Shown: positions 43,900 through 52,284 of the stretch, in pieces
How positions within the stretch are numbered: the stretch's first letter is position 1
Layout of the letters: each line of letters opens with the position of its first letter
NCBI GenBank assembly: GCA_910587675.1
Contig: CAJUMU010000011.1
Span: forward strand, 1 to 60,552
Reading direction: 5' to 3'
DNA: 60,552 nt
Origin: an uncultured Alistipes sp.
GTDB taxonomy: Bacteria; Bacteroidota; Bacteroidia; Bacteroidales; Rikenellaceae
Program-made: the position numbers and the translations under genes
The notes under the pieces: model-generated
What the model was told of the DNA's origin: nothing
Databases searched by the model: none
Seen by the model: the letters and a program-made list of their open reading frames with translations, nothing else

Positions 43900-43907
43900 T
43901 ATCTTTG
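43900..43907 (+). promoter_or_regulatory. -7 box of the terminase module
   Basis: TATCTTTG, exact consensus; transcription would begin about 43914. The -33 region overlaps the end of the inverted repeat at 43866-43887, so repressor binding there would block it. Confidence 0.55.
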
Positions 43908-43973
43908 CAGCGCAAAGTTAAGCAATTTATTACAATCCGCAAAATGTTAACGACAAAAATAGGAGAGTCTGTT

Positions 43974-44264
43974 ATGTACAACGTTTCATCCGCACTTTAC
44001 AATGAGGTGGCCGAACGCCTGACGGAGCGCGTGGGCCGCAACGGCTATTTTTCGGGTTCGATAGAGGTGGAGACGGCCGACGCCGAATGCCGTTTCGTTC
44101 TGTCGGCCGTGGTTTATCATCGCCGCGACGCCATGCCCGAGGGCGAATCGGAGGTCTTGTCCGATATGGTTCCCGTGTGGTGGGAGTTCCGTACCGTGAC
44201 CGAAGAGGGGGAGGTAATCAACGATTTTTCATTCGGCGAGCTGCGCAAATATTTCGGTCGTTGA
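43974..44264 (+). CDS. Small protein of the phage-like module
   Basis: 96 residues from the ATG at 43974, which is preceded by AGGAGAG at 43961-43967, an unusually good Shine-Dalgarno for this genome; an upstream in-frame ATG at 43944 lacks one. Acidic, soluble, with a WWEFRTVTEEGEV segment. I do not recognise it. One base separates it from the terminase gene, so the two are one transcript. Confidence 0.6.
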   Translation: MYNVSSALYNEVAERLTERVGRNGYFSGSIEVETADAECRFVLSAVVYHRRDAMPEGESEVLSDMVPVWWEFRTVTEEGEVINDFSFGELRKYFGR

Positions 44265-44265
44265 T

Positions 44266-45705
44266 ATGGAGCAGGAGAAAAACATCGCGGCGGTCGGCGA
44301 GACGGGGTTCGTCGACTTCGCCCGACGGATATACCCCTTTCTGGAGCTGCGCCCCTTTCACGCCGCCTATTACCGTCTGTTGGAGGCCTTCGCCGCGGGG
44401 CGCATCCGCAAACTCATGATATCCGTGCCGCCGCAGCACGGCAAGAGCGTCGGGGCGAGCACGCTGCTGCCTGCCTATATTCTCGGTCTCGATCCCGACC
44501 GAAGGGTGGCCATAGCCTCCTATTCGGCGACGCTGGCCAACAAGTTCAACCGCCGCGTGCAGCGCATCATCGAGTCGGCGGAGTACGGCGAGATCTTTCC
44601 CGCGACGCGCATAAAGTGCGGGGGAAAGCCGCCGCAATATCTACGCACCGCCGACGAGGCCGAGATCGTGGGGCGCGACGGCAGCATCCTCTCGGTCGGC
44701 CGCGAGGGTTCGCTTACGGGCAACCGCGTCGACTGCTTCATACTCGACGATCTCTACAAGGATGCGATGGAGGCCAATTCGCCCATCGTGCGCGAGAACT
44801 GTTTGGAGTGGTACACCTCGGTGGTGCGGACCCGAATGCACAACGCGTCGAGCGAACTCATCGTCTTCACGCGCTGGCACGAGGAGGATCTGATCGGCGT
44901 GCTGCGCCGACGGGAGAGATGCGTCGATCTGCGCGAGTGGAGCGATATCGATCGCGCGGGACCCGACGACTGGTTGTGCCTGAATCTCGAGGCGGTGAAG
45001 AGCGACTCGCCGTGCGAGATCGACCCTCGCGCCGCGGGCGAGGCGTTGTGGCCCGAGCGACACAGCGCGGCGTTGCTGGAGGCCAAGCGGCGTCTGGATC
45101 CCGTGAAGTTCGAGTGCATGTATCAGGGGCGGCCGTCGTCGCGCGGCGGGTTGCTCTACGGCGACGGCTTCGCCGAGTACGACGCGCTGCCTGCCGAGAT
45201 CGTGCGCCGCGCCGATTACACCGACACGGCCGACACGGGCGACGACTATCTGTGTTCGATAAGTTATGCGGTCGACTCGGACGGTATCGTATATGTCGTG
45301 GACGCCGTCTATTCGCGCGAGCCGATGGAGGTCACCGAGGGCGAGGTGGCCGAGATGCTCGTGCGGTCCGACGTGCGCTCGGCTTTGGTGGAGAGCAACA
45401 ACGGCGGCCGCGGATTCGCGCGGTCGCTGCAACGCCTCGCGCCCCGCGTGCGGGTGGAGTGGTTCCACCAAAGCGGAAACAAGGAGGCCCGCATACTCTC
45501 CAACTCGGCCACGGTGTTGCACACGATGCGGTTCCCCCGCGGCTGGGCGCAGCGTTGGCCCGAGATGTATGCCCACCTGACCTCTTATCGGCGCGATTTC
45601 CGCGCCAACCGCTGGCACGACGCGCCCGACGTGCTGACGGGCATAGTCGAACGCGAGGTGTCGGATCGGCGCGGCACCAAGATACGGAGCGTGAATTTCG
45701 TTTAG
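44266..45705 (+). CDS. Phage terminase large subunit (orphan)
   Basis: 479 residues. ATPase half: Walker A PPQHGKS (55-61), ASYSATLANKFNRRV, Walker B CFILDD (157-162). The C-terminal half (about 290-479) looks like the RNase H-fold nuclease of TerL (VDSDGIVYVVDAVYS, ALVESNNGGRGF). Terminases pump and cut phage DNA into capsids. Here no portal, capsid, tail or integrase gene is nearby, only a repressor and one small protein, so it is an orphan or a relic. Base composition is like the chromosome. Confidence 0.85.
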   Translation: MEQEKNIAAVGETGFVDFARRIYPFLELRPFHAAYYRLLEAFAAGRIRKLMISVPPQHGKSVGASTLLPAYILGLDPDRRVAIASYSATLANKFNRRVQRIIESAEYGEIFPATRIKCGGKPPQYLRTADEAEIVGRDGSILSVGREGSLTGNRVDCFILDDLYKDAMEANSPIVRENCLEWYTSVVRTRMHNASSELIVFTRWHEEDLIGVLRRRERCVDLREWSDIDRAGPDDWLCLNLEAVKSDSPCEIDPRAAGEALWPERHSAALLEAKRRLDPVKFECMYQGRPSSRGGLLYGDGFAEYDALPAEIVRRADYTDTADTGDDYLCSISYAVDSDGIVYVVDAVYSREPMEVTEGEVAEMLVRSDVRSALVESNNGGRGFARSLQRLAPRVRVEWFHQSGNKEARILSNSATVLHTMRFPRGWAQRWPEMYAHLTSYRRDFRANRWHDAPDVLTGIVEREVSDRRGTKIRSVNFV

Positions 45706-45773
45706 GCCGTCCGCCGCTGCGCGGTGTCGGGAGGCGCGCGAGAGGGGCGCGAGATTTTTTTTTGCAGGCATGT

Positions 45774-45807
45774 TTTGAGGAAATTTGCGAAATTTATCGT
45801 AAATTTG
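45774..45807 (+). promoter_or_regulatory. Promoter of pflBA
   Basis: TTTG (45774-45777) and TAAATTTG (45800-45807), 22 bp apart, slightly longer than the ideal spacing; the ATG of pflB is 56 bp downstream. Confidence 0.6.
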
Positions 45808-45863
45808 CACCCTTTGACACGGACAGCGTATGCAGCCCGACTTAATCAAACAATAGTATAGAT

Positions 45864-48092
45864 ATGGAAAAGACGCCGGCCTTTATCGACGGGCCATGGA
45901 AAAAAGAGATCAACGTAAGCGACTTCGTAAGTAAGAACATCGCGCCTTACACGGGCGACAGTTCGTTCCTGAAAGGTCCTACGAAAAGGACCCTCCACAT
46001 TTGGGATTTGTGCCTCGCGGCTCTGGAAGAGGAGCGCAACAATAACGGCGTGAGATCGTTGGACAACGTGACGGTTTCGACCATCACCTCGCACAAGGCG
46101 GGTTATATCGACAAGGAGAACGAGTTGATCGTGGGTCTTCAGACCGACGAGCTGCTCAAGCGCGCCATCAAGCCCTTCGGCGGCATCAACGTGGTGGCCA
46201 AGGCGTGCCGCGAGAACGGCGTGGAGGTTGACGACCGCGTTAAGGATATATTCACCCACTACCGCAAAACTCACAACGACGGCGTGTTCGACGTATACAC
46301 CGAGGAGATCCGTTCGTTCCGCTCGCTGGGATTCCTCACGGGTCTGCCCGACAACTATGCCCGCGGCCGTATCATCGGCGACTATCGTCGTCTGGCCCTC
46401 TATGGCGCCGATCGTCTGATCGAGGCCAAGCAGGAGGATCTTCGCGCGCTGACGGGTCCCATGACCGAGGACCGCATCCGTCTGCGCGAGGAGGTGGCCG
46501 AGCAGATCAAGGCGCTGAAGGAGATGAAGGTTATGGGCGAGTATTACGGGCTCGATCTCGGCCGCCCCGCCTACTCGGCTCAGGAGGCCGTGCAGTGGGT
46601 ATACATGGCTTATCTGGCCGCCGTGAAGGAGCAGGACGGAGCCGCCATGTCGCTGGGTAACGTATCGTCGTTCCTCGATATATATATAGAGTACGATCTG
46701 GCTCATAACAACATCGACGAGTCGTTCGCACAGGAGCTTATCGACCAGTTCGTAATCAAGCTCCGCATGGTGCGCCACCTGCGCATGCAGTCGTACAACG
46801 ACATCTTCGCGGGCGATCCCACGTGGGTGACCGAGGCAATCGGCGGACGCTTCAACGACGGCCGCGTGAAGGTTACCAAGACCTCGTTCCGTTTCCTCCA
46901 GACCCTCTATAACCTCGGTCCTTCGCCCGAACCCAACATCACCGTGCTGTGGGGTCCCGAGCTGCCCGAGGGCTTCAAGGAGTTCTGCGCCAAGGTTTCG
47001 GTCGACACCAGCTCGATCCAGTACGAGAACGACAACCTCATGCGCGAGGTGCGCAACTGCGACGATTACGGTATCGCATGCTGCGTGTCGTATCAGGCTA
47101 TCGGCAAGCAGATCCAGTTCTTCGGCGCGCGCGCCAATTTGGCCAAGGCGTTGCTGCTGGCCATTAACGGCGGACGTTGCGAGAACACGGGTACCGTCAT
47201 GGTGAAGGGTATCCCCGTGCTGACGAGCGACACCCTGAAGTTCGAGGAGGTGATGGCCAACTACAAGAAAGTATTGGCCGAGATCGCCCGCGTATACAAC
47301 GAGGCGATGAACATCATCCACTACATGCACGACAAGTACTATTACGAGAAGGCGCAGATGGCTCTGGTCGACACCAATCCCCGCATCAACCTCGCTTACG
47401 GCGTGGCGGGTCTCTCGATCGCCATCGACTCGCTCTCGGCCATCAAATACGCCACGGTGAAGGCTCGCCGCAACGAGGAGGGACTCACCGAGGGCTTCGA
47501 CATCGAGGGCGATTTCCCCTGCTTCGGCAACAACGACGACCGTGTGGACCACCTCGGCGTCGATCTGGTATACTTCTTCAGCGAGGAGTTGAAGAAACTC
47601 CCCGTATACAAGAACGCTCGTCCCACGCTGTCGCTGCTCACCATCACCTCGAACGTGATGTACGGCAAGAAGACGGGCGCGACGCCCGACGGACGCGCCA
47701 AGGGCGTGCCTTTCGCTCCGGGCGCCAACCCCATGCACGGACGCGACAAGAAGGGCGCCGTGGCGTCGCTCAGCTCGGTTGCCAAGCTCCGCTACCGCGA
47801 CTCGCAGGACGGTATCAGCAACACTTTCTCGATCGTGCCCAAGTCGCTGGGCCCCACCGCCGAGGAGCGTGTGGACAACCTCGTGACCATGATGGACGGT
47901 TACTTCACCAAGGGCGCGCACCACTTGAACGTGAACGTGCTCAACCGCGAGATGCTTTACGATGCGATGGAGCACCCCGAGAAGTATCCGCAGCTCACCA
48001 TCCGCGTTTCGGGTTACGCCGTGAATTTCGTGAAGCTGAGCCGCGAGCATCAACTCGAGGTTATCAGCCGTTCGTTCCACGAAGCGATGTAA
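45864..48092 (+). CDS. pflB: Pyruvate formate-lyase
   Basis: 742-residue glycyl-radical enzyme converting pyruvate and CoA to acetyl-CoA and formate. The paired catalytic cysteines are in GIACCVSYQAIG (about 405) and the radical glycine in RVSGYAVNF (Gly717) near the C-terminus. Length and motifs match genuine PFL rather than diol dehydratases. Followed 2 bp later by its activase. Oxygen-sensitive; indicates anaerobic mixed-acid metabolism. Confidence 0.95.
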   Translation: MEKTPAFIDGPWKKEINVSDFVSKNIAPYTGDSSFLKGPTKRTLHIWDLCLAALEEERNNNGVRSLDNVTVSTITSHKAGYIDKENELIVGLQTDELLKRAIKPFGGINVVAKACRENGVEVDDRVKDIFTHYRKTHNDGVFDVYTEEIRSFRSLGFLTGLPDNYARGRIIGDYRRLALYGADRLIEAKQEDLRALTGPMTEDRIRLREEVAEQIKALKEMKVMGEYYGLDLGRPAYSAQEAVQWVYMAYLAAVKEQDGAAMSLGNVSSFLDIYIEYDLAHNNIDESFAQELIDQFVIKLRMVRHLRMQSYNDIFAGDPTWVTEAIGGRFNDGRVKVTKTSFRFLQTLYNLGPSPEPNITVLWGPELPEGFKEFCAKVSVDTSSIQYENDNLMREVRNCDDYGIACCVSYQAIGKQIQFFGARANLAKALLLAINGGRCENTGTVMVKGIPVLTSDTLKFEEVMANYKKVLAEIARVYNEAMNIIHYMHDKYYYEKAQMALVDTNPRINLAYGVAGLSIAIDSLSAIKYATVKARRNEEGLTEGFDIEGDFPCFGNNDDRVDHLGVDLVYFFSEELKKLPVYKNARPTLSLLTITSNVMYGKKTGATPDGRAKGVPFAPGANPMHGRDKKGAVASLSSVAKLRYRDSQDGISNTFSIVPKSLGPTAEERVDNLVTMMDGYFTKGAHHLNVNVLNREMLYDAMEHPEKYPQLTIRVSGYAVNFVKLSREHQLEVISRSFHEAM

Positions 48093-48094
48093 AG

Positions 48095-48823
48095 ATGCTG
48101 ATAAACGTACATTCATACGAGAGTATGGGAACTTTCGACGGGCCGGGTCTTCGGCTCGTCGTTTTCCTGCAAGGCTGCCCGTTCCGATGCCTCTATTGCG
48201 CCAATCCCGACACCATCGATATGTCGGGCGGCGTGCCCACCCGCGCGTCGGAGATACTGGACGAAGCCGTCAGTCAGAGGGCGTTCTTCGGCAAGAGGGG
48301 CGGCATAACCTTCTCGGGCGGCGAACCGACGGTGCAGGCGAAAGCGTTGCTGCCGCTGTTCCGCTCGCTGCGCGACAACGGGATCCATATATGCGTCGAC
48401 ACCAACGGTTCGATCCTTAACGAGGATACGAAGGCGCTGTTCGAACTTACCGATCTGGTGCTGCTCGACGTGAAACAGTTCAATCCCGAACGCCACCGCT
48501 TGCTGACGGAGCGCGACAACTCGCCGACGCTGCGCACCGCCCGTTGGTTAGAGGAGCACGGGCGGTCGTTTTGGCTGCGTTACGTGCTGGTGCCCGGGTA
48601 CAGCGACTTCGAGGAGGATATCCGCGCGCTGGGAGAGCATTTCCGCGACTACAAGCAGATCGGCCGCGTGGAGATTCTGCCCTATCATCGCCTCGGAGTG
48701 CACAAGTACGAGGCTATGGGATTGGACTATAAACTCAAAGAGGTTGTGGAGAACACCCCTGAACAGCTCGATCGCGCCGAACGGCTGTTCAAGGAGTACT
48801 TCGACACGGTGGTCGTCAACTGA
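48095..48823 (+). CDS. pflA: Pyruvate formate-lyase activating enzyme
   Basis: 242 residues from the ATG at 48095, 2 bp after pflB. Radical SAM protein: FLQGCPFRCLYCANPDT holds the C-x3-C-x2-C cluster motif; GGITFSGGEPTVQ follows, as in PflA. It installs the glycyl radical on PflB. A much longer in-frame extension exists upstream inside pflB but is a shadow of that gene. Confidence 0.93.
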   Translation: MLINVHSYESMGTFDGPGLRLVVFLQGCPFRCLYCANPDTIDMSGGVPTRASEILDEAVSQRAFFGKRGGITFSGGEPTVQAKALLPLFRSLRDNGIHICVDTNGSILNEDTKALFELTDLVLLDVKQFNPERHRLLTERDNSPTLRTARWLEEHGRSFWLRYVLVPGYSDFEEDIRALGEHFRDYKQIGRVEILPYHRLGVHKYEAMGLDYKLKEVVENTPEQLDRAERLFKEYFDTVVVN

Positions 48824-48836
48824 CGGCCGCGCGACT

Positions 48837-48870
48837 GAGGCGAGCTTTCGAGGCTCGCCTCTTTTTTTTT
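48837..48870 (+). terminator. Terminator of pflBA
   Basis: Stem GAGGCGAGC / GCTCGCCTC with a 7-base loop followed by T9. Confidence 0.9.
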
Positions 48871-48976
48871 ATGTGTGGCGGTTGCCGTGCTTGAAATATG
48901 AAACGTCTGAGCGCATAATCGCGCAAGCGTTCGCGGGCGAATAAATCTGTCTGATTCCGTTTTTTCTCGCGTTTTT

Positions 48977-49007
48977 TTTGCAGAACAAAAAAATATTCCT
49001 ACTTTTG
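48977..49007 (+). promoter_or_regulatory. Promoter of tRNA-Leu
   Basis: TTTG (48977-48980), 19 bp, TACTTTTG (49000-49007): full Bacteroidetes consensus, 20 bp before the mature tRNA. Confidence 0.8.
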
Positions 49008-49027
49008 TGCACTCTTAGAGAGTAGCA

Positions 49028-49111
49028 GCCCGGATGGCGGAATCGGTAGACGCGCTGGTCTCAAACACCAGTAGGTTCACCCCTGTGCCGGTTCGACCCC
49101 GGCTCCGGGTA
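49028..49111 (+). tRNA. tRNA-Leu (CAA)
   Basis: Long variable-arm tRNA: acceptor GCCCGGA / TCCGGGT (one G-T pair), anticodon arm CTGGT-CTCAAAC-ACCAG with anticodon CAA, variable arm about 12 nt, T-arm CCGGTTCGACCCCGG, discriminator A. Confidence 0.92.
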
Positions 49112-49117
49112 CAATTG

Positions 49118-49150
49118 AAACCCCATGAATGTCAAACATTCATGGGGTTT
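49118..49150 (+). terminator. Terminator of tRNA-Leu
   Basis: 14-bp perfect stem AAACCCCATGAATG / CATTCATGGGGTTT with a 5-base loop, then GTTTTATC; 6 bp after the tRNA. Confidence 0.85.
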
Positions 49151-49239
49151 GTTTTATCAAGCGTATACGTATCTGTCCGCCGATGTCGAGGAGTTGCGGT
49201 CCGAGCATCTCTCGACCGACGAGCGTCGTTTTCAAGAGC

Positions 49240-49854
49240 CTATTCGGGAATTACGATATGTGTACCGTCCGATGAGATCTTATAAGTTTTGAAGATATTG
49301 GCCTCCTTGTGTTTGACGCTTATGCTTGCGCCGTCGACATCTATTTCGAAGTCGCTGACATAGGCGTCGTCCTTATACCCCGATGCTTCGATTGCTTCCG
49401 CGCAGTACGATGGAAGATTGTCGAGGTATTTGCGGATATCGTCGTAAGTGAACAGCATATCCTTGTAACCCTCGTAAGTATCTATCAGATCGCTATCGAC
49501 GCGCGTGGATACGGTGAGTCCGTAGCGTTCGTAATGATTGCGACGCTCCTTCATATCGTTCCAGTCGAGCTGTTCCATCTTGTTCTTGTCCTTGGGCGAC
49601 ACGATCTGTATATGCGCATGGGCATTGTTGTCGTTGGGGCGGTATATGAATGTGGTGGTGATTTCGGCAAATTCCACTTTTGTGGAGTCGGTGCCCGCGA
49701 CATCCATAAGGTCGCATAGTTTGGCGCGCAGCTCCCCCGGGGCGTCGCCGACGATTGTTTCGGGTATCGGACCCGGGTTAAATGTTCCGCACGATACGGC
49801 CAAAGCCGCTGACGCCGAAACGACCAACATGCTTTTGAAGAGATCTCTTTTCAT
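49240..49854 (-). CDS. Lipoprotein of unknown function
   Basis: 204 residues with a lipoprotein signal peptide (ASAALAVSC, Cys22 the lipidated residue). The mature part is alpha/beta with segments FAEITTTFIYRPNDN, NAHAHIQIVSPKDKN and VSDFEIDVDGASISVK. I recognise no family. Its promoter overlaps a TetR-type operator (49954-49979), and tetR lies just upstream on the same strand, so the gene is probably repressed by that regulator. Confidence 0.75.
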   Translation of the reverse strand: MKRDLFKSMLVVSASAALAVSCGTFNPGPIPETIVGDAPGELRAKLCDLMDVAGTDSTKVEFAEITTTFIYRPNDNNAHAHIQIVSPKDKNKMEQLDWNDMKERRNHYERYGLTVSTRVDSDLIDTYEGYKDMLFTYDDIRKYLDNLPSYCAEAIEASGYKDDAYVSDFEIDVDGASISVKHKEANIFKTYKISSDGTHIVIPE

Positions 49855-49932
49855 GTAATTTGACTGTTATTGGTTTATTGTTCGCATCAATCAAGATGAT
49901 TCCCGATTGCGGGTCATGGCTTGATTACGGGC

Positions 49933-49979
49933 CAAAATTACGAAAATATTTCGAAAAACAAACCGATTGGTTTGTTTTT
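49933..49979 (-). promoter_or_regulatory. Promoter with overlapping TetR-type operator
   Basis: On the minus strand TTTG (49962-49959), 18 bp, TAATTTTG (49940-49933) form the promoter of the lipoprotein gene. The -33 TTTG lies inside a perfect 11-bp-arm inverted repeat AAAAACAAACC-GATT-GGTTTGTTTTT (49954-49979) whose core AAACCGATTGGTTT is typical of TetR-family operators. The repeat plus T-tract could alternatively act as a terminator of tetR. Confidence 0.65.
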
Positions 49980-50070
49980 GCGGATAAATACCCGAAACCG
50001 ATATTACAGTCGGCGGTTCGTCGTCTGTCGGGCATTATTTCAGGGGGGGGCTCTCCCGCTCTCAGGCTTT

Positions 50071-50682
50071 TCAGGCTTTCAGCAACGAATATATGAAGCG
50101 CAACTCCTTCGCGAGACGACGCGTGTCGAGACCTTTTAAAAACGATTGCTCGAAAGAGAGGCCGAAGAATGCCTGTCGGAACATCATGGCGGCACCTTCT
50201 ATATCCAAGTCCGAGCGTATCTCTCCGTTGTCCTTTGCCGATTGTATGGCGGATTTCCAAAATTCGTAGTCCTGACGGAACAAATCGGCTATCTTCTGTT
50301 CGACGTCGGGGTAATAGAGGCGCACCTGCATCAGCAGATGATAATAATAGAAATTGATGCTGCAACCTGCGGGATTGTTGCCGTCGTCGAGCAGCGAGAG
50401 AAGTCTGCGCATGGTTTGCTCGACGCCTGCTATGTAACTGTCGATAAATTCCGACAACGAGGCGGTCTCGCTCCGAAACTTGTTCGCCACCGCTTGCATC
50501 CCGAATACATATTTATCGACCACGGCCACGAATAAGTCCAACTTGAACGGGAAGTAATAAACCAGTCCGGCTTTCGATAATCCGCAGGCTTTCCCGATCA
50601 CTACCTGACTCGCTTTCTCATAATTCATTTTGGCGAAAACGCGCAGAGCGTTTTCGAGCACCTCTTCACGATTGGTTATCAT
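50071..50682 (-). CDS. TetR-family transcriptional regulator
   Basis: 203 residues. N-terminal helix-turn-helix at about 8-50 (VLENALRVFAKMNYEKASQVVIGKACGLSKAGLVYYF region), C-terminal ligand-binding helical domain. Lies 92 bp upstream of an inverted repeat with the look of its operator and 217 bp upstream of a lipoprotein gene. The inducer is unknown. Confidence 0.85.
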   Translation of the reverse strand: MITNREEVLENALRVFAKMNYEKASQVVIGKACGLSKAGLVYYFPFKLDLFVAVVDKYVFGMQAVANKFRSETASLSEFIDSYIAGVEQTMRRLLSLLDDGNNPAGCSINFYYYHLLMQVRLYYPDVEQKIADLFRQDYEFWKSAIQSAKDNGEIRSDLDIEGAAMMFRQAFFGLSFEQSFLKGLDTRRLAKELRFIYSLLKA

Positions 50683-50823
50683 ACTCGCTCGATTGATTTT
50701 ATTTGCGAAGATACTAAATTATCGAACATTTCACATCGTCTCGACACGAAGACGAGGATGTTAATTCGTTGCGCGTCCGCTCGTATATCACAAAGACGCT
50801 CGTATTTCCCGACAGATAAGAGA

Positions 50824-50859
50824 ACACCCGATTTCACATTTGGGTGTAAAATCGGGTGT
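50824..50859 (-). terminator. Terminator of tRNA-Ser
   Basis: 11-bp perfect stem ACACCCGATTT (50824-50834) / AAATCGGGTGT (50849-50859); on the minus strand followed by TCTCTTATC, a weak U-tract, 36 bp after the tRNA. Confidence 0.6.
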
Positions 50860-50894
50860 CGATTGTGCAAATGCTCGATACTCAAGCGTTCTTG

Positions 50895-50979
50895 CGGAGA
50901 GAGAGGGATTCGAACCCCCGGAGCCTCGCAGCTCAACGGTTTTCAAGACCGCCGCGATCGACCACTCTGCCACCTCTCC
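50895..50979 (-). tRNA. tRNA-Ser (TGA)
   Basis: Minus strand: acceptor GGAGAGG / TCTCTCC (one G-T pair), D-arm GCAGAGTGGTCGATCGC, anticodon arm GCGGT-CTTGAAA-ACCGT with anticodon TGA, long variable arm, T-arm GGGGGTTCGAATCCCTC, discriminator G. Confidence 0.92.
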
Positions 50980-50984
50980 GAGTG

Positions 50985-51016
50985 CAAAAGTAGAACAGTT
51001 TTTCGGTTCTACCAAA
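50985..51016 (-). promoter_or_regulatory. Promoter of tRNA-Ser
   Basis: Minus strand TTTG (51016-51013), 20 bp, TACTTTTG (50992-50985), ending 5 bp before the tRNA. Full consensus, though the tRNA start is so close that transcription must begin at or just before its first base. Confidence 0.7.
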
Positions 51017-51085
51017 TATTTTCCGCGTTTTTTTATCGCATGCCGCGGCAAGAGGCTCATTATCAACCAAAAATATGCCGTTTTA

Positions 51086-51116
51086 TTTGGTCGTCTCGGA
51101 AAAAAGATTAATTTTG
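51086..51116 (+). promoter_or_regulatory. Promoter of the HU gene
   Basis: TTTG (51086-51089), 19 bp, TAATTTTG (51109-51116), 45 bp before the ATG. Full Bacteroidetes consensus. Confidence 0.8.
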
Positions 51117-51161
51117 TATTCGATAATATACCGCCAACTAACCCTTACAACTTCGATCGTT

Positions 51162-51422
51162 ATGAATAAATCGCAATTAATCAGCGCAGTAGCGGAGCAA
51201 CTCGCCATGTCGAAAGACGAGGTGCGCAGAGTCGTCGATTCGCTGCTCGGCATAGCGGAACGCACTTTGTCGAATGACGAAAAGGTGCTTATCTCGGGAT
51301 TCGGCATGTTTTCGGTGGTGCGTACGCCCGAACACATCGGCCGCAATCCGCGTACGGGCGAGAAGGTCAAGGTAGACGAGCGGCGGAACGTTCGTTTCAA
51401 ATCGAGCATGAATTTGAAATGA
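51162..51422 (+). CDS. HU/IHF-family DNA-bending protein
   Basis: 86 residues from the ATG at 51162, located behind a consensus promoter; the longer frame to 51075 would begin before it. The family signature GFGMFSVVRTPEHIGRNPRTGE forms the DNA-contacting beta arm, and the N-terminal helices MNKSQLISAVAEQLAMSKDEVRRVVDSLL are typical. It is a nucleoid architectural protein, binding DNA with little sequence preference. Confidence 0.9.
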   Translation: MNKSQLISAVAEQLAMSKDEVRRVVDSLLGIAERTLSNDEKVLISGFGMFSVVRTPEHIGRNPRTGEKVKVDERRNVRFKSSMNLK

Positions 51423-51457
51423 GGCCTCGCTTCGCCGACGCATTTGTCGTCGCGAAT

Positions 51458-51489
51458 TTTCGTCGGATTCGCGAAAAAAGATAAATTTG
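51458..51489 (+). promoter_or_regulatory. Promoter of the YiiX-like gene
   Basis: TAAATTTG (51482-51489) matches the -7 consensus; TTTC at 51458-51461 occupies the -33 position with 20-bp spacing. Confidence 0.6.
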
Positions 51490-51514
51490 CATCCGAATTT
51501 GTTTACGATGCGTT

Positions 51515-52150
51515 ATGAGATCTTTTTGCGCGATATGTTTTTTGCTGCTTACGATATTGTCGGGTTGCGCCGACAGGAAGTATACCCCGCGAAACGGCGA
51601 TTTGCTGTTCAAGGTGGCGGGAGAATCCGAACCTTCGCAGGCCATCGCCGACGCTACGGCTTGGCACGATTCCGTCAGGTTCTCGCATGTGGCGATCGTC
51701 GCGACGGAAAACGGTAGGCCGTATGTGCTCGAAGCCTCGGGCAAAAGAGGCGTTACCCGCACCGAATGGGAGGATTTCATGTCGTCGGCGCCGCTGATCG
51801 ACGGCAAGGCGGGCGTGGTGGCTATGCGCGTCACGGTCGATTTCTCGGCAGACGAAGCCATAGCGCGGGCGAAAGGGCATCTGGGCGAGGAGTACGATTG
51901 GTCGTATTACCCGAACAACGGAAAGATGTATTGCTCGGAACTCGTTTACGAGTGTTTCCGCAGAGAGAACGGGACGCCGTTGTTCACGGCCAAGCCGATG
52001 AATTTCCGCGACTCGAAAGGCGATATGCCGAAGTTCTGGGTCGAATTGTTCGAAAAGCTCGGCGAGCCTATCCCCGAGGGTGTCGAGGGCACCAATCCCA
52101 ACGACATGTCGAAAGAGCCGATCCTGACGGAGGTGTACAGATTCTTTTAG
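51515..52150 (+). CDS. YiiX/permuted NlpC-P60-like lipoprotein
   Basis: 211 residues with a lipoprotein signal (ILSGC, Cys18). The permuted papain-like fold is indicated by a histidine in RFSHVAIV (His58) and a cysteine in KMYCSELVYE (Cys140), spaced as in YiiX/DUF830 enzymes, which hydrolyse amide or ester bonds of peptidoglycan peptides or lipids. The substrate is unknown. Own promoter; convergent with the GH5 gene across a family A repeat. Confidence 0.8.
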   Translation: MRSFCAICFLLLTILSGCADRKYTPRNGDLLFKVAGESEPSQAIADATAWHDSVRFSHVAIVATENGRPYVLEASGKRGVTRTEWEDFMSSAPLIDGKAGVVAMRVTVDFSADEAIARAKGHLGEEYDWSYYPNNGKMYCSELVYECFRRENGTPLFTAKPMNFRDSKGDMPKFWVELFEKLGEPIPEGVEGTNPNDMSKEPILTEVYRFF

Positions 52151-52177
52151 TTAGTCATTGGATTTGAAAAAATATCA

Positions 52178-52274
52178 TGTTCGCCGCCAGCGGCAGGAAT
52201 GCACGAGCTTTCGGGCGAGATGCAGTCCGCCGCGCGGGGTGGCGGCGAACTGCCGACATTGCAAAGCAATGTCG
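52178..52274 (+). repeat. Dispersed structured repeat, family A copy 3
   Basis: Begins TGTTCGCCG, keeps the core TGCAGTCCGCCGC and GGCGGCGAACTGC, and ends in a 9-bp hairpin CGACATTGC / GCAATGTCG (52254-52274). The middle differs more from the other copies. It fills the gap between convergent YiiX-like and GH5 genes. Confidence 0.8.
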
Positions 52275-52284
52275 AGATTTTCCC

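Noticed and set aside
47177..48094. 300-codon N-terminal extension of pflA
   Set aside because: It is pflB sequence read in another frame. The PflA signature starts right after the ATG at 48095.
45846..48116. 756-codon frame antisense to pflB
   Set aside because: A shadow of the PFL coding sequence; PFL shows all catalytic motifs on the plus strand.
49860..50096. 78-codon plus-strand frame between the lipoprotein and tetR
   Set aside because: It runs through the promoter/operator of the lipoprotein and into the antisense of tetR; composition is not protein-like.
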